Shown: positions 52,402-62,884 of the stretch, one piece after another
How positions within the stretch are numbered: position 1 is the stretch's first letter
Layout of the letters: the number at the start of each line of letters is the position of its first letter
From: Bdellovibrio sp. BCCA
GTDB lineage: Bacteria; Bdellovibrionota; Bdellovibrionia; Bdellovibrionales; Bdellovibrionaceae
Length of the DNA stretch: 64,000 nt
Direction of reading: 5' to 3'
Assembly: GCF_037996825.1 (NCBI RefSeq)
Contig: NZ_JBBNAC010000001.1
Span: 2,666,001-2,730,000 of the forward strand
Position numbers and translations under genes: made by a program
Notes under the pieces: generated by a model
The model's database searches: none
What the model was told of the DNA's origin: nothing
Seen by the model: only the letters and a program-made list of their open reading frames with translations

Positions 52402-52957
52402 AGAATGGAACGCCACTGACTCCGATATTATAAGCTTCTTCAATAAGGTTTTTAACTTCCTGACTGCCTTGCGAGCTTTTTAAAAATTCTTCGACTTTTT
52501 GAGGTTCGTATCCTACCCGGCTCATCACGATTTGAAGGTTTTCCATTTTGGAAAGATCCTCGCCCTTGACATAATAAGCGTCGTAAATCGCATTAGCGAC
52601 TTCAAGTTGCTTTCCGTCCTGAGTCGCCCACCAAATAAGACGATGGCAATCAAACGTGTTGATGTGCACGTGCATTTTTTCAAAATGGATTTCTGTGCCG
52701 GCGGCTTTCGCGGCTTTTTGCACCATCGCTTCTGCTGCTTGAAAGCGGCTGTCACTGCCAAATTTCTTTTTTAAATATTCAGAACGTGAAACGCCCTCTC
52801 GTGGAGTAGAAGCATCCAATTGAAACGGCAGAAAGCGCACATCAATGTCAAATTCATCGCGACTTTGAGCAACGGCATCTAAGAGGCTTTTTTTCCCGAC
52901 AAAACACCATGGGCACACAATGTCGACAACGGCTTCTACAATGATTTTCTTTTTCAT
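52307..52957 (-). CDS. DsbA-family (FrnE-like) oxidoreductase
   Basis: A 216-residue thioredoxin-fold protein with a CPWC active site close to the N-terminus (DIVCPWCFVGKKSL) and the FrnE/HCCA layout (RFLPFQLDAS, a helical insert, VSGVPFFILN with the cis-Pro). No signal peptide is seen, so it is probably cytoplasmic, unlike DsbA. The internal ATG has GAGAGG upstream. Confidence 0.9.
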   Translation of the reverse strand: MKKKIIVEAVVDIVCPWCFVGKKSLLDAVAQSRDEFDIDVRFLPFQLDASTPREGVSRSEYLKKKFGSDSRFQAAEAMVQKAAKAAGTEIHFEKMHVHINTFDCHRLIWWATQDGKQLEVANAIYDAYYVKGEDLSKMENLQIVMSRVGYEPQKVEEFLKSSQGSQEVKNLIEEAYNIGVSGVPFFILNREIGISGAQPKEIFLQAFQETQTHQED

Positions 52958-52988
52958 ATTCCACCTCTCGCATATTATACTCAAACAT

Positions 52989-54032
52989 ATGGGTTTACGC
53001 CATCATCTCCAAGAGGCTCTTAAAATTAATCCTGTTCCTTCTCCGTGGCCTCGCATGGTGGTGTGCGCTTTCGCGACGGCGTTCCCGTTGGTGATTGGCG
53101 TATTATTGGGACAATTGCCTCTGTCTATTTTCGGAGCTTTAGTCGGATTTTTGCTGGTACTCAACGATCATTTGGGGACCTTGGGACACCGTCTTTGGGT
53201 GATCACGCTGACATTTTTATTTTTGTTAGGCGGACTTCTTATCGGAGTTCTTACTGGCGATCAGAGGTCACTTATGATTCCGATTTTGCTAGCCATCACC
53301 TTTTGGATGGGGCTTATGGGAGGAGAAGGTGCTGAGCTTGAGCGAGCCGTTCTTTTTGGCACCTTTCAAATTTTAGCGGGAGCTTATTCCATCGCTATCA
53401 AAAAATATTTCGCAGCCGCTTTAGCTTATGCGTTCTTGGGATATCTCTGTGTCATTTTATTTCTGTCCCTCTTAGTTTTTCTTCGTCGTCACAATCCGAA
53501 TCCTTTTGCACGCCTTCGCACAAAATTTAAAGAATCTTTTAAGCAGGGAAAAAGTCGATACCTGTACGCCTTTAGCTACAGCGTGAGTGTTTTAATTACG
53601 TTGATCATTGTCGATTACTTTAAAATCGATCACGGTTATTGGGCCGTGGGGACTGTGCTCATCATCATGAGACCGGACGCGAAACAAAGTATTTACAGGA
53701 ACTTGCAAAGATTTTTTGGAACCTTGATCGGCGTTTTGGTTGCGGAAGGACTTATTCTGACAATCCATTCTCCATGGCTTGCGATTCTTGTTTTAACGTT
53801 GATCAGTTTTTGGGGGCCTTGGGCTTTAAGTCGCAGTTACTGGTTGGGATCTGCCGTTGTCGTGGTGATGCTTCTTTTGATTTTGGATATTCCCAGCATT
53901 GAGCACGGCGACACTCACACGCCGCTTTTACGTTTGCAGGCCACGGGACTTGGCTGTCTCTTAAGTCTTTTGGGAGTCGTCTTTGCGAATCCTCAATTTC
54001 TCTGGAGAGACAGCCCGCCTCCCCGCGAATAA
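52989..54032 (+). CDS. FUSC-family membrane protein
   Basis: A 347-residue integral membrane protein with two sets of about five hydrophobic helices. The second repeat (FKIDHGYWAVGTVLIIMRPD, IYRNLQRFFGTLIGVLVAEG) has the FUSC/aromatic acid exporter signature WA--T. It may export small aromatic or toxic compounds. The ATG is chosen as the start of the conserved part; the ribosome binding site is poor. Confidence 0.83.
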   Translation: MGLRHHLQEALKINPVPSPWPRMVVCAFATAFPLVIGVLLGQLPLSIFGALVGFLLVLNDHLGTLGHRLWVITLTFLFLLGGLLIGVLTGDQRSLMIPILLAITFWMGLMGGEGAELERAVLFGTFQILAGAYSIAIKKYFAAALAYAFLGYLCVILFLSLLVFLRRHNPNPFARLRTKFKESFKQGKSRYLYAFSYSVSVLITLIIVDYFKIDHGYWAVGTVLIIMRPDAKQSIYRNLQRFFGTLIGVLVAEGLILTIHSPWLAILVLTLISFWGPWALSRSYWLGSAVVVVMLLLILDIPSIEHGDTHTPLLRLQATGLGCLLSLLGVVFANPQFLWRDSPPPRE

Positions 54033-54034
54033 AT

Positions 54035-55456
54035 TTATTTATTTAATTTGCCCATGTATTTTGGATTGAGCAGATTGTCGATGGAGAAAATTTCGCTCAA
54101 CTGCTCTTGCGTGACGACACCTCTTTCAAGAGCCACTTCGGCAACACTTTTTCCCGTCTCTGCACAAATTTTTCCGATCTTATCACCTTCATCGTGACCA
54201 ATCAGAGGATCGAGAAACGTAACGATACCAATGCTGTTCATCACATAATCACGGCAGCGATCTACATTGGCCGTAATGCCTTTAACACATTTGTTTTGCA
54301 AAGTTGTGCAGGCATGAGTCAGAAGATCCAACGACTCAAACATGCTGGATGCGATCACAGGCTCCATCACGTTCAGTTGCAGTTGTCCTGCTTCTGCCGC
54401 GAGGGTGATCGCCAAATCATTTCCGATAATTTTAAAAGACACTTGGTTGACGACTTCAGGAATCACTGGATTTACTTTCGCCGGCATAATGGAAGAGCCT
54501 GCTTGCATCTCTGGCAGATTGATTTCTTTAAGACCTGCACGAGGCCCCGAGCTTAGCAGACGCAAATCATTGCAGATCTTCGAAAGCTTCACGGCCGTGC
54601 GCTTCAACGCTCCTGAAATGATGATGTAAGCGCCGCAATCACTTGTGGCTTCAATCAAATCTTCGGATTGTTCAAACGGATAACCTGTAACTTCAGCTAA
54701 CTTTTGCACGGCTAAAGGAGCGTAGCCTGGAGGCGCATTGATCCCCGTACCAATCGCCGTTGCACCTAAGTTTACTTCCAAGATTAATTTTTGAACGTTT
54801 TTAATCAAACGACTGTCTTCTTTAAGAAGTGTCGCAAAGGCATTGAACTCTTGTCCCAAGGACATCGGAACGGCATCCTGCAATTGCGTGCGCCCCATCT
54901 TAAGAACATTTTTAAACTCTTGCCCCTTGGCTTCAAAGGTCGCCGCCAAATCATCAATGGCTTTCACAGCGACATTGATGTGCTCATAAAGGCTCACGCG
55001 GAAGGCTGTTGGATACGCGTCGTTGGTTGATTGACATTTGTTCACGTGATCGTTGGGATTGATCACGGAGTAACTTCCTTTAGGAACTCCGCGCTTTTCT
55101 AAAGCGATATTTGCAATGACCTCATTGGCATTCATATTGACGGACGTGCCGGCTCCTCCTTGATAAACATCAGAAGGAAATTGTGAGGCCCATTTTTTTG
55201 GATCTTGCAAAATCACGTCACACGCTTCGACGATAGACTTTGCAATATCTGGTGGAATTGTACCAAGTTCTCCGTTGGCAAGAGCCGTGGCTTTTTTAGC
55301 CAAGGCCAAACCTCGCACGAAGAAAGCACTGTCTCCGATGGTCTTTCCGGAAATTTGAAAATTTTCAATCGCGCGCACAGTGTGAATGCCATAGTAGGCA
55401 TCCGCAGGAACATTTTTTTCACCTAAAAGATCTTTTTCAACGCGGAATTTTTGCAT
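54035..55456 (-). CDS. aspA: Aspartate ammonia-lyase
   Basis: A 473-residue enzyme of the fumarase/aspartase superfamily, which interconverts aspartate and fumarate plus ammonia. The signature [15 protein letters not shown] holds the catalytic Ser loop, and earlier motifs are [14 protein letters not shown] and [12 protein letters not shown] with NPNDHVN. These details favour aspartase over class II fumarase. Near-normal length. It converges on the FUSC gene with two bases between stops. Confidence 0.94.
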   Translation of the reverse strand: MQKFRVEKDLLGEKNVPADAYYGIHTVRAIENFQISGKTIGDSAFFVRGLALAKKATALANGELGTIPPDIAKSIVEACDVILQDPKKWASQFPSDVYQGGAGTSVNMNANEVIANIALEKRGVPKGSYSVINPNDHVNKCQSTNDAYPTAFRVSLYEHINVAVKAIDDLAATFEAKGQEFKNVLKMGRTQLQDAVPMSLGQEFNAFATLLKEDSRLIKNVQKLILEVNLGATAIGTGINAPPGYAPLAVQKLAEVTGYPFEQSEDLIEATSDCGAYIIISGALKRTAVKLSKICNDLRLLSSGPRAGLKEINLPEMQAGSSIMPAKVNPVIPEVVNQVSFKIIGNDLAITLAAEAGQLQLNVMEPVIASSMFESLDLLTHACTTLQNKCVKGITANVDRCRDYVMNSIGIVTFLDPLIGHDEGDKIGKICAETGKSVAEVALERGVVTQEQLSEIFSIDNLLNPKYMGKLNK

Positions 55457-55465
55457 AAGTCCTCT

Positions 55466-56497
55466 TTAATTTTTTAACTTCAAAATTTCACCGTGCTTCA
55501 AAACACGGAAGGCATCAGCACTGAGATTTTCTTTCTCTAAAGCTTTTTTCAAATCTTCTTGAGGTGCCGCCATCGCTTCATCAGACAACCGAAATGTGCC
55601 CCAGTGAACGCCGATGGAAAGTTTGGATTCTAAATCTTTATGAATTTTCACGGCCTCTTCGGGATCGACGTGTTGCTTTTTCATAAACCAACGGGGCTCG
55701 TAAGCTCCAATCGGAATGAGCGCAACATCCACCGCTCCTAATTTTTTGCGAATATCAGCAAAGTCTTGAGAGTATCCCGTATCACCCGTGTAAAGAGCTT
55801 TGAGATTTTTCCCTTGAATGTGCCAGCCACCCCAAAGAGTTTTGTTCGTGTCAAAAAGGCTGCGTTGGCTCCAGTGTTGAGCAGGCGTGAATGTGAGCGT
55901 CAGATTTTTGAACGCGACCTGATTCCACCAATCCACTTCTTTGACGTTTTTAATTCCTTCGGAATTCAAAAGCGCTTCATCACCTAAAGGCACAAGAAAT
56001 AAAGTGTTGGAATCGCGCTTCGCAAGTTCACGCAATGTCGGAAGATCTAAGTGATCGTAGTGCGCGTGAGAAATCACGACGACATCAATCGCCGGAAGAT
56101 CGGAAATTTCAAAAGGCAATGACGTGAGACGTTTGGGCCCCAGAAAACTCACCGGAGACACACGCTCAGAGAACACCGGGTCCATCAAAATATTGACGCC
56201 TTCAATTTGCAAAAGCGACGTCGCATGTCCCACCCATGTTAAAGTGTTTTCGCTGCGATTGTTGCGAAGATAATTTGTATCCGTTTTTACAACGACGGGC
56301 TGAAATGGCGGCTCTGGAGGCTTTGAATCTGTCAGGCGCGCCCATTGCCATTTCCAAAAGTTCGCTTTGGGAGAATTATCGTAGTTATTATAAAAACGAT
56401 TTTCTCCACGATGAGGCTTTTTCGGGTCGTAATAACGATAGCTTTGACAGCCCGAAAAAAGGAGTACTCCTGTGGTCGCAATAAGGGTCCATTTCAT
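55466..56497 (-). CDS. Lipoprotein metallo-beta-lactamase-fold hydrolase, NAPE-PLD-like
   Basis: A 343-residue lipoprotein (TGVLLFSGC, acyl Cys about residue 16). Its MBL domain shows TLTWVGHATSLLQIEGVNIL, DPVFSERVSPVSFLGPKR, SHAHYDHLDLPTL, and a later TGDTGYSQD and HWGTF. This is the layout of NAPE-phospholipase D and UlaG-like enzymes. A role in phospholipid or N-acyl lipid cleavage in the envelope is inferred. The internal ATG is selected for the lipobox; the ribosome binding site is weak. Confidence 0.88.
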   Translation of the reverse strand: MKWTLIATTGVLLFSGCQSYRYYDPKKPHRGENRFYNNYDNSPKANFWKWQWARLTDSKPPEPPFQPVVVKTDTNYLRNNRSENTLTWVGHATSLLQIEGVNILMDPVFSERVSPVSFLGPKRLTSLPFEISDLPAIDVVVISHAHYDHLDLPTLRELAKRDSNTLFLVPLGDEALLNSEGIKNVKEVDWWNQVAFKNLTLTFTPAQHWSQRSLFDTNKTLWGGWHIQGKNLKALYTGDTGYSQDFADIRKKLGAVDVALIPIGAYEPRWFMKKQHVDPEEAVKIHKDLESKLSIGVHWGTFRLSDEAMAAPQEDLKKALEKENLSADAFRVLKHGEILKLKN

Positions 56498-56603
56498 CTG
56501 AGCAGATTCGCATTGAGCCTCTGCTCTAGGCAAGAAAGATGTTGCCTTGCGCGCCATGAAATAATAGGACTGATCTCTGACATCTCTCACAAGGAAAACA
56601 CCC

Positions 56604-58151
56604 GTGATTCGTGAATTTTGGAAGCAGCAAAGTACAGCGCAGAAAGTCACAATTCTCTTTATTCTTACACTGCTATTTCGAGCTTTTTTCTCGTTAAACA
56701 TTGGTTTGATCGACGATGAAGCGTATCACTGGTCTTGGTCAAAATGGTTGCAGCTTTCTTACTTCGATCATCCGGGCATGATTGCATGGCTTGAAGCCAT
56801 CACGACGAGCCTTTTTGGTGACACATATCTGGGAGTTCGCCTTCCTGGTTTTCTGTGTTTTGTCGGAACAGTTGTTTTACTTTATAAGCTCACCAAAGAT
56901 TTGTTCGACGAATGGGCCGCGATTTTTGTCGGCGTGATTTTGTTGTGGTCTCCGTTTTGGGGCTTCGGCGGTTATGTCGCTTCACCAGAACCGCCGTTTA
57001 TGTTCTGTTGGGTGGCGGCTTCGTGGGTCTTCTGGCAAGGCGTGCGTGAAGATGACAAACGTTGGAGCGTAAAAAAAACGTGGTTGTGGCTGGGCGTTTT
57101 GATGGGCTTGGGACTTAATTCCAAATTCATCATCGCTTTGTTAGCACCAGGATTTGGACTTTATCTTCTGGCGACTCCGAATCGCCGCAAAGATTTGTTA
57201 ACGCCATGGCCGTGGGTGGGATTTTTAATCGCAACCGCATTGTGCACACCGATTTTCTGGTGGAATCACATTCACGAATGGCCAGGATTTAAATATCAAT
57301 TCCATGATCGTCACACCGGCGAGCATTTCAACTTGTCACGCTGGTTTGTATTCTTCGGCGCGCAGCTGCTCTTCACAACACCGTTCTTGTACGTAATGAT
57401 TGTGTTGGCTTTTATTACTTCGTTCGTAAAAATCAAAGAGGCCCGCTGGAGATTTTTATTCTGCCTGACGGTGCCCTCTATCGCGGTCTTTTATCCGCAA
57501 CCTTTGTTTGCCGATTACAAACCTCACTGGAGTGGGGCTGCTTACACATTGCTGCTGATCGGTGCCGGAGCTATCTGGTCCCAAGGTCTTTACTGGGGCC
57601 GCCGCAAAATCGTAAAACCAAGAAACAAAATCTACACATGGGGTATCGCCGGATTCTTCATCGTGTTGGGACTCGTCAGCTACACTCCGTTCGTGTATCC
57701 GTGGATTCCAAAAGCCTACAAACTTTTTAATCCCAACGGAGAATGGAAAACCACTTACGATTTCAGCAACGAATTCACAGGCTGGGAAGATTTAGGTCGA
57801 TACGTCAATCGTCGCCAAAGAGAAATTCACGCCGAAAGTGGCAGAAAGCCTTTCATTGCGGCTCATCGTTATGAAAACACAGCGCAAACCACGTGGGGCA
57901 CAAAACAAAAAGTGTACATGCTGAGTTCCACCGTTAGTCACTACACGGTGATGCAATCTCCTGAAGAGATGAACAATCTTAAAGGACAGGATGCGATCTT
58001 TGTGAGCACTGAGAAGTATCCAGCAGACCCTATCGAATGGGCGAAGTGGGATTCTTGCCAAAAAGAAGAAATGAAAACATTCCGTCATGGAATTCATGCT
58101 CGGACTTTTTACGTCTATTACTGCACAAATTTTCAAGGAATTACAAAATAG
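56604..58151 (+). CDS. Glycosyltransferase family 39 (ArnT/PMT-like) membrane protein
   Basis: A 515-residue polytopic protein with the GT39/PMT_2 first-loop motif DDEAYHWSWSKW and SYFDHPGMIAW, then about ten membrane spans and a C-terminal periplasmic domain. Such enzymes transfer sugars from polyprenyl phosphates to lipids or proteins. The 5' end overlaps the longer upstream frame of the lipoprotein gene, another reason to shorten that one. No lipid A genes are nearby, so the acceptor is unknown. Confidence 0.88.
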   Translation: MIREFWKQQSTAQKVTILFILTLLFRAFFSLNIGLIDDEAYHWSWSKWLQLSYFDHPGMIAWLEAITTSLFGDTYLGVRLPGFLCFVGTVVLLYKLTKDLFDEWAAIFVGVILLWSPFWGFGGYVASPEPPFMFCWVAASWVFWQGVREDDKRWSVKKTWLWLGVLMGLGLNSKFIIALLAPGFGLYLLATPNRRKDLLTPWPWVGFLIATALCTPIFWWNHIHEWPGFKYQFHDRHTGEHFNLSRWFVFFGAQLLFTTPFLYVMIVLAFITSFVKIKEARWRFLFCLTVPSIAVFYPQPLFADYKPHWSGAAYTLLLIGAGAIWSQGLYWGRRKIVKPRNKIYTWGIAGFFIVLGLVSYTPFVYPWIPKAYKLFNPNGEWKTTYDFSNEFTGWEDLGRYVNRRQREIHAESGRKPFIAAHRYENTAQTTWGTKQKVYMLSSTVSHYTVMQSPEEMNNLKGQDAIFVSTEKYPADPIEWAKWDSCQKEEMKTFRHGIHARTFYVYYCTNFQGITK

Positions 58152-58154
58152 ACA

Positions 58155-58178
58155 AGAGCTGGGAAAACACCCAGCTCT
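58155..58178. terminator. Hairpin between GT39 and fibre genes
   Basis: The nine-base stem AGAGCTGGG/CCCAGCTCT with a six-base loop lies between two convergent genes. T-runs on either side are weak. Confidence 0.6.
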
Positions 58179-58185
58179 AAAGTCA

Positions 58186-61100
58186 TTACTTGGAATTCAA
58201 GCGCTGTTCAATTTTATCCAGACGTGCTTTCAGTTCAGCGTTTTCTTTTTCAGTTTTTTCCACCTGAGATTTTAAACGCACACTTTCTGCCTCAAGAGTC
58301 TGCACGCGTGCATCGGTTTTTAACAACCACTCACGAAGTTCATGAATAGCATTGATCACAGGCGCCACCAGAACCTGATAAGCTACAGACTTAATTCCCT
58401 GTTTGTCTGTCTTCACAGCCTGCGGGAAAACTTTTTCAACATTTTGAGCGATAAGACCGATTTGCTCAGATGGATCACGGTTCTGATCAATCCAATGATA
58501 GGTGACCCCTTCTAACTGAGACACGGAATCCAAGGCGCCAGCGATAGATCGGATATCTTTTTTTAAGCGAATGTCTGAGTTCTGCGTGAGGGTTCCACCG
58601 ATGTTCATGTTGCCCGATGACGTCAGACTCATTCTGCAAATGCCTCCGGCCTCAAAGCACATCGAGTTTGCTCCCAATGAAGCTGCCGTTGAAGATGAAA
58701 GCCAATTCCACGCAAGTCCGCCCGCGCCGGTGTTTTCGTTAGAAATTACGGTGTAGCCTCCGGGAGCATTTGCAGATACCTGCAACAAATGGGCAGGATT
58801 TATCGTCCCAATACCAACTTTGCCATTTTGATCAATACGCATTCTTTCTACACCATTTGTTGCGCCATTGGGAGTTGTTGCAAACTTCAGGTTGGCACCA
58901 TGTGCAGACGTGGACCAGTTTTCAGTAGCATTGGATAACATCCCGTTGGGGGTACTTTGCATCGGCACAGTTGAACCATCATATCCGGTGAGTGTATAAA
59001 ATCCCAAAGACGCCCCAGACGTCAGTGCTAACGGAGCTGATGGAGTTCCAAGGCCGCCAGCCACCTCGATCACGCCCCCGGTGTTCGCATTATTGAATGT
59101 GCGCACTGAGAGGCCGCGACCGCCGCCGCCAGTGCTTTCAACTATAACTGTATTTCTATCCTGAGTTGTCGTACCAATACCCACGTTGCCGCTGGCATTG
59201 ACATTGAGTCTATTCGTCCCATTGGTTCGCAGTGAAACTGAATTGACAACTCCCGTTGTGGGATCTGCATTTATTCCAAAACCAATTCTGTTCGCTTCTG
59301 CAGAGGAACCTTTCGCCAACCAAAAAGCATTATTGGCACCGTCCACCGAAGAGGTTAGACGTGTGCCCATATTTATATTTCCGTTAACATCTAAGAGCGC
59401 TTGTGGATTCGAAGTACCAATACCGACATTTCCATTTGAACTGATGCGCATTTTTTCTAAATTGCTAGTATCAAAAATAATCGCCGCGGCCACACCATTA
59501 GAAATATACAAATCGTCTGAAGATCCATCGGTCAGACCTATCGAAGACTTCCAAGTTCCATCTTTTGAAATATCGATACTAGGGATTCCTCCCGCTGGAG
59601 AATCCAGTCCCAGAGGAATCGTTGAAGTCGTAAAGGATTTCAGCATGAGCGTTGCGCCCGCATCAAGGGCCGTGCCCATGGCGACATTTCCCGCGCTACC
59701 TACCGTAATTCGAGTTGCATTGTTAGTTTTAATGTTTAAATCGAAAGCATCATTCGTTCCAAGATTCGCCGTTGCTGAAAATGAATTTCCACCATTTAAA
59801 AACACGGAGCCCGTCGTGAAAGTTGAACAGATCATTAAGCCTGTGGCGTCGAAAGAAACCATCTGTCCAACCGCGCAGTTAAATGTTGTTACAGCGGAAC
59901 CCGTTCCGTTAGAGGCAAGAAGTCTGTTTGCAGTAAGAGACGTCGCTCCCGTACCACCTTTATTTACTGGCACTGTAGAAGGAAAATTTGCCGGATCAGC
60001 ACTGATAGTTCCTGATGTCACAGCAATACCTGCACCAACTTGCACGGCACCTTTAGTCGATGTTGTTGCATCGTTAATTGAGATCGCCGGAGTTGTTGAA
60101 CCTGTTGCGACAACAATGGGAGCAGTGCCTGTGACATTTGTCACAGTTCCATTTGTCGGAGTGATCCACTGAAGACCCGAAGCTTGGGCAGAGTTTGCCG
60201 AAAGAACTTGTCCGTTTGTTCCGACTGGTAAACGAATATCATTTGTTCCGTCGTGAACAATCAAATCACCTTTAGTTGTGCTTGGAGAAAGACCATTGAA
60301 AGCCGCAATTGCAGTGGTTTGTCCCGTACCGCCATTTGCAATGGGTAAAGTACCAGTGATCTCGGTTGCAAGATTAACAGCAGCCCCATTGCTCGCAGCC
60401 GTTAAACGACCTTGAGCATCGACGGTGATATTTGCGCGAGTATAAGACCCTGCCGTCACAGCCGTGTTTGCTAACGAAATTGTTCCAGTAGAAGTGATCG
60501 GACCGCCACTTAAACCAGTACCAGTTGCGATATTCGTAATAGTACCACCAGCATTCGTGTCAGTATCATTCGCACACTCCCAACGAGAGTTGGCAGCGAT
60601 CCATTTGATTACCTGGCCATCGGCACAAGCAACGTTATTCGGTTTATAAGTAAGATATTTTGAAGCAGCACTGTTAATATCTCCATAATCCAAAGTGACT
60701 GAGCCGGTTTTTGTGGCAACAGAAGTCACAGGAAAAGCGATCGCCGCATTCGATGCCGCAGTTAAGCGTCCCTGAGCATCAACAGTGAAAGTTCCAACTT
60801 GCGTTGTCGAACCATAAGAGCCCGCAGTCACCGCAGTATTAGCTAAAGAAATAGTTCCCATCGTAGTAATAGGACCACCGCTTAAACCAGTACCAGTCGT
60901 AATATTAGTCACAGTCCCACCAGCATTTGAATCCGCCGCAGGAGCCCACTTCGTTCCGTCATATTTCAAAACTTGGCCGGAAGTTAATCCAGTCGTATCA
61001 ACATCAACGCCCTTGATTTTGTTTACAGAAACCGCACCAATAGTTCCACTCACGTCTCCCGCTACAGAAACATTGATAGACTGACATTGAAAGGAACTAG

Positions 61101-62112
61101 AAACCGAATTCCAATAAGGAGTTTGATGAGCAGCACAGTTCGCACTTCCCACAGCAGCATTAAATGCCGCTGTCGTGTGGTAAGTTGCAAGTGTCGAAGA
61201 CAAGTTTGTTACGTCGCTAATTGCAATCGCAAAACTTCCCCACTGCGAGCCATCGTATTTCAAAAAATTTCCTGCGCCAGGAGCCGCATTTGAAACCGCA
61301 ACTCCTTGAATCTTAGCCACAGAAGGATTCGGATAAGTCCCAAACAAATCTCCACCAGCAGATCCCGTTGGAATGCGCGCATCCGTGAAGCGAGTATCAT
61401 TACCCGCCGCCACGGTCCCTGCAGTTGTACCGACGTTCACACTAATATTCGGGATTGAGGCTGTACCGGATTTTGCCAGATAGGGACCGGTCACATTAAT
61501 GTCACTCACCATTCCCGCGCCACCGGCATCATTCTGACAAGTGAAGTTGACGCCATCAAAAGTGAGATACTGGCCCGGAGAACAAGTTTGCAAAGTATTT
61601 TTTAAAACGAAATCACTCGGTAACTTATCGCCCAACTTTGCCGCCGAATAGGAAAAGGAAGCAAAAGGGACCGAACGAATCTCGTTGTTCGGAGTGATCA
61701 CCTTCCATCCAGTCCCATCGTGAAATTGAACTTTCAAAATACGAATGTCATCGGCATTCGCTACATAGGTGGCTCCGCCTTCACAGGTATGCGTGACTGC
61801 ATTATTAAAGGCATCACGAAGTGTGTAAGAAGGACCGGTCGGATACAGGCGATTTCCAGAACCGATTGGAACATCAAAGATTCCTTTAGATCCTTGCATA
61901 TTGATGTTGTCACGTTGTTCGCGATAAAGAACACAACTGCCGGAAGCATTCGTGATTTCAAAAGCAAAGCTGACATTATTGTATTCAAGAGGAGTCCCAT
62001 CCGTTTTTAGAATACGACCTTGATAGGTAAAGGAACTCGGCGAAGCAAAAAGCTCCAGCGGTGCAAAGACAAGTAAACCAACAAGAAGGCACAGATACGT
62101 TCGGGATGCCAT
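58186..62112 (-). CDS. Giant tail-fibre-like surface protein with C-terminal S74 chaperone domain
   Basis: A 1308-residue exported protein. A signal peptide (residues 1-23) is followed by an N-terminal domain (SSFTYQGRILKTDGTPL...), then a long Gly/Thr/Ser/Asn-rich fibre built of repeated segments such as TGLSGGPITxxGTISLANTA and NVGIGT. At the C-terminus lies the Peptidase_S74 intramolecular chaperone (DIRLKKDIRSIAGALDSV, GLIAQNVEKVFPQAV) and a coiled coil of about 45 residues (KSQVEKTEKENAELKARLDK). Bdellovibrio bacteriovorus has chimeric trimeric fibres of this S74 type used to recognise prey. By layout this is a candidate member. Confidence 0.9.
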   Translation of the reverse strand: MASRTYLCLLVGLLVFAPLELFASPSSFTYQGRILKTDGTPLEYNNVSFAFEITNASGSCVLYREQRDNINMQGSKGIFDVPIGSGNRLYPTGPSYTLRDAFNNAVTHTCEGGATYVANADDIRILKVQFHDGTGWKVITPNNEIRSVPFASFSYSAAKLGDKLPSDFVLKNTLQTCSPGQYLTFDGVNFTCQNDAGGAGMVSDINVTGPYLAKSGTASIPNISVNVGTTAGTVAAGNDTRFTDARIPTGSAGGDLFGTYPNPSVAKIQGVAVSNAAPGAGNFLKYDGSQWGSFAIAISDVTNLSSTLATYHTTAAFNAAVGSANCAAHQTPYWNSVSSSFQCQSINVSVAGDVSGTIGAVSVNKIKGVDVDTTGLTSGQVLKYDGTKWAPAADSNAGGTVTNITTGTGLSGGPITTMGTISLANTAVTAGSYGSTTQVGTFTVDAQGRLTAASNAAIAFPVTSVATKTGSVTLDYGDINSAASKYLTYKPNNVACADGQVIKWIAANSRWECANDTDTNAGGTITNIATGTGLSGGPITSTGTISLANTAVTAGSYTRANITVDAQGRLTAASNGAAVNLATEITGTLPIANGGTGQTTAIAAFNGLSPSTTKGDLIVHDGTNDIRLPVGTNGQVLSANSAQASGLQWITPTNGTVTNVTGTAPIVVATGSTTPAISINDATTSTKGAVQVGAGIAVTSGTISADPANFPSTVPVNKGGTGATSLTANRLLASNGTGSAVTTFNCAVGQMVSFDATGLMICSTFTTGSVFLNGGNSFSATANLGTNDAFDLNIKTNNATRITVGSAGNVAMGTALDAGATLMLKSFTTSTIPLGLDSPAGGIPSIDISKDGTWKSSIGLTDGSSDDLYISNGVAAAIIFDTSNLEKMRISSNGNVGIGTSNPQALLDVNGNINMGTRLTSSVDGANNAFWLAKGSSAEANRIGFGINADPTTGVVNSVSLRTNGTNRLNVNASGNVGIGTTTQDRNTVIVESTGGGGRGLSVRTFNNANTGGVIEVAGGLGTPSAPLALTSGASLGFYTLTGYDGSTVPMQSTPNGMLSNATENWSTSAHGANLKFATTPNGATNGVERMRIDQNGKVGIGTINPAHLLQVSANAPGGYTVISNENTGAGGLAWNWLSSSTAASLGANSMCFEAGGICRMSLTSSGNMNIGGTLTQNSDIRLKKDIRSIAGALDSVSQLEGVTYHWIDQNRDPSEQIGLIAQNVEKVFPQAVKTDKQGIKSVAYQVLVAPVINAIHELREWLLKTDARVQTLEAESVRLKSQVEKTEKENAELKARLDKIEQRLNSK
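60390..60935 (-). repeat. Two diverged copies of a fibre segment
   Basis: Within the fibre gene, two segments of about 60 residues (approximately 60745-60935 and 60390-60563) both read NAGGTxTNIxTGTGLSGGPI, then ISLANTAVTAGSY and VDAQGRLTAASN. They are internal repeats of the fibre shaft; boundaries are approximate. Confidence 0.75.
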
Positions 62113-62219
62113 GCCCTCTTATCGGATTTTTAACAGAAACACTAAACTCGACTCTCTATAGAATGAATTTCGTAGCCAAATTCGAATTATGACTCACAAA
62201 TGAATTCTCAAAATGAGAC

Positions 62220-62762
62220 CTAGTGACGACGCAGGCCCGTTTTGATTTGGTTTAAACCCAATGCACCGATGCTCACAGTAGCCTTGATATCAGAAAATTG
62301 ACTGCCATCCGTAGATGTCTGTGTAACCAAAGTTGTTTGGACCAGAACATCGTTAGAGGCGATTGTTTTACCAAGAGCGACGATCTTACCATCAAAATCG
62401 ACTCGCGCTCCTTGAACTGCGACTTTCGATTGTTGTACCTGGCACTGAAAAATATCTGCTGCATTTACATTTTGCGAGCAAGAGTTTGAATCAAAAGTAA
62501 TAATGAGAGCATTAAGTCCCGTCATTTGGAAAACATCCTTCAAATGACCTTCCGTCTCGGAATCCACCAGAGGACGATTGTCGGCATATGCCAGAATAGC
62601 TCCTTGAACGATGACCTGAACTTTTCCATCTTCCAAGGTGTTTGCAGACAAGGCACCTAAACCGTAGTTAAGCCAGCTCACCAAGTTTTTCTCGTCGATG
62701 TGACCCGCATGAGCTGTCGCCGTCAAAACCAAAACACTTAATAAAGCGATCAAATTTTTCAT
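62220..62762 (-). CDS. Secreted protein of unknown function
   Basis: A 180-residue protein with a clear signal peptide (LIALLSVLVLTATAHA). The mature protein is beta-rich with two Cys (NSCSQN, FQCQVQ). No family is recognised. GGAGG lies eight bases before the ATG at 62762. The gene is upstream of the fibre gene in the same direction, with about 107 bases between them. Confidence 0.75.
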   Translation of the reverse strand: MKNLIALLSVLVLTATAHAGHIDEKNLVSWLNYGLGALSANTLEDGKVQVIVQGAILAYADNRPLVDSETEGHLKDVFQMTGLNALIITFDSNSCSQNVNAADIFQCQVQQSKVAVQGARVDFDGKIVALGKTIASNDVLVQTTLVTQTSTDGSQFSDIKATVSIGALGLNQIKTGLRRH

Positions 62763-62884
62763 ATTCAAGACCTCCGTTTTGAGATTCGCATGATTGCTCA
62801 CGTGCAGCTCTTATATGGCGTGTTGATTCATTATGAAAATATATAGTGCCTATACTTATAATTAAGAATTTCTATGGATAAAAC

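Noticed and set aside
59186..60172. Long plus-strand open frame of 328 codons
   Set aside because: It lies antisense to the fibre gene; the repetitive, Thr/Ala/Gly-rich coding strand leaves few stops on the other strand. No ribosome binding site or recognisable domain.
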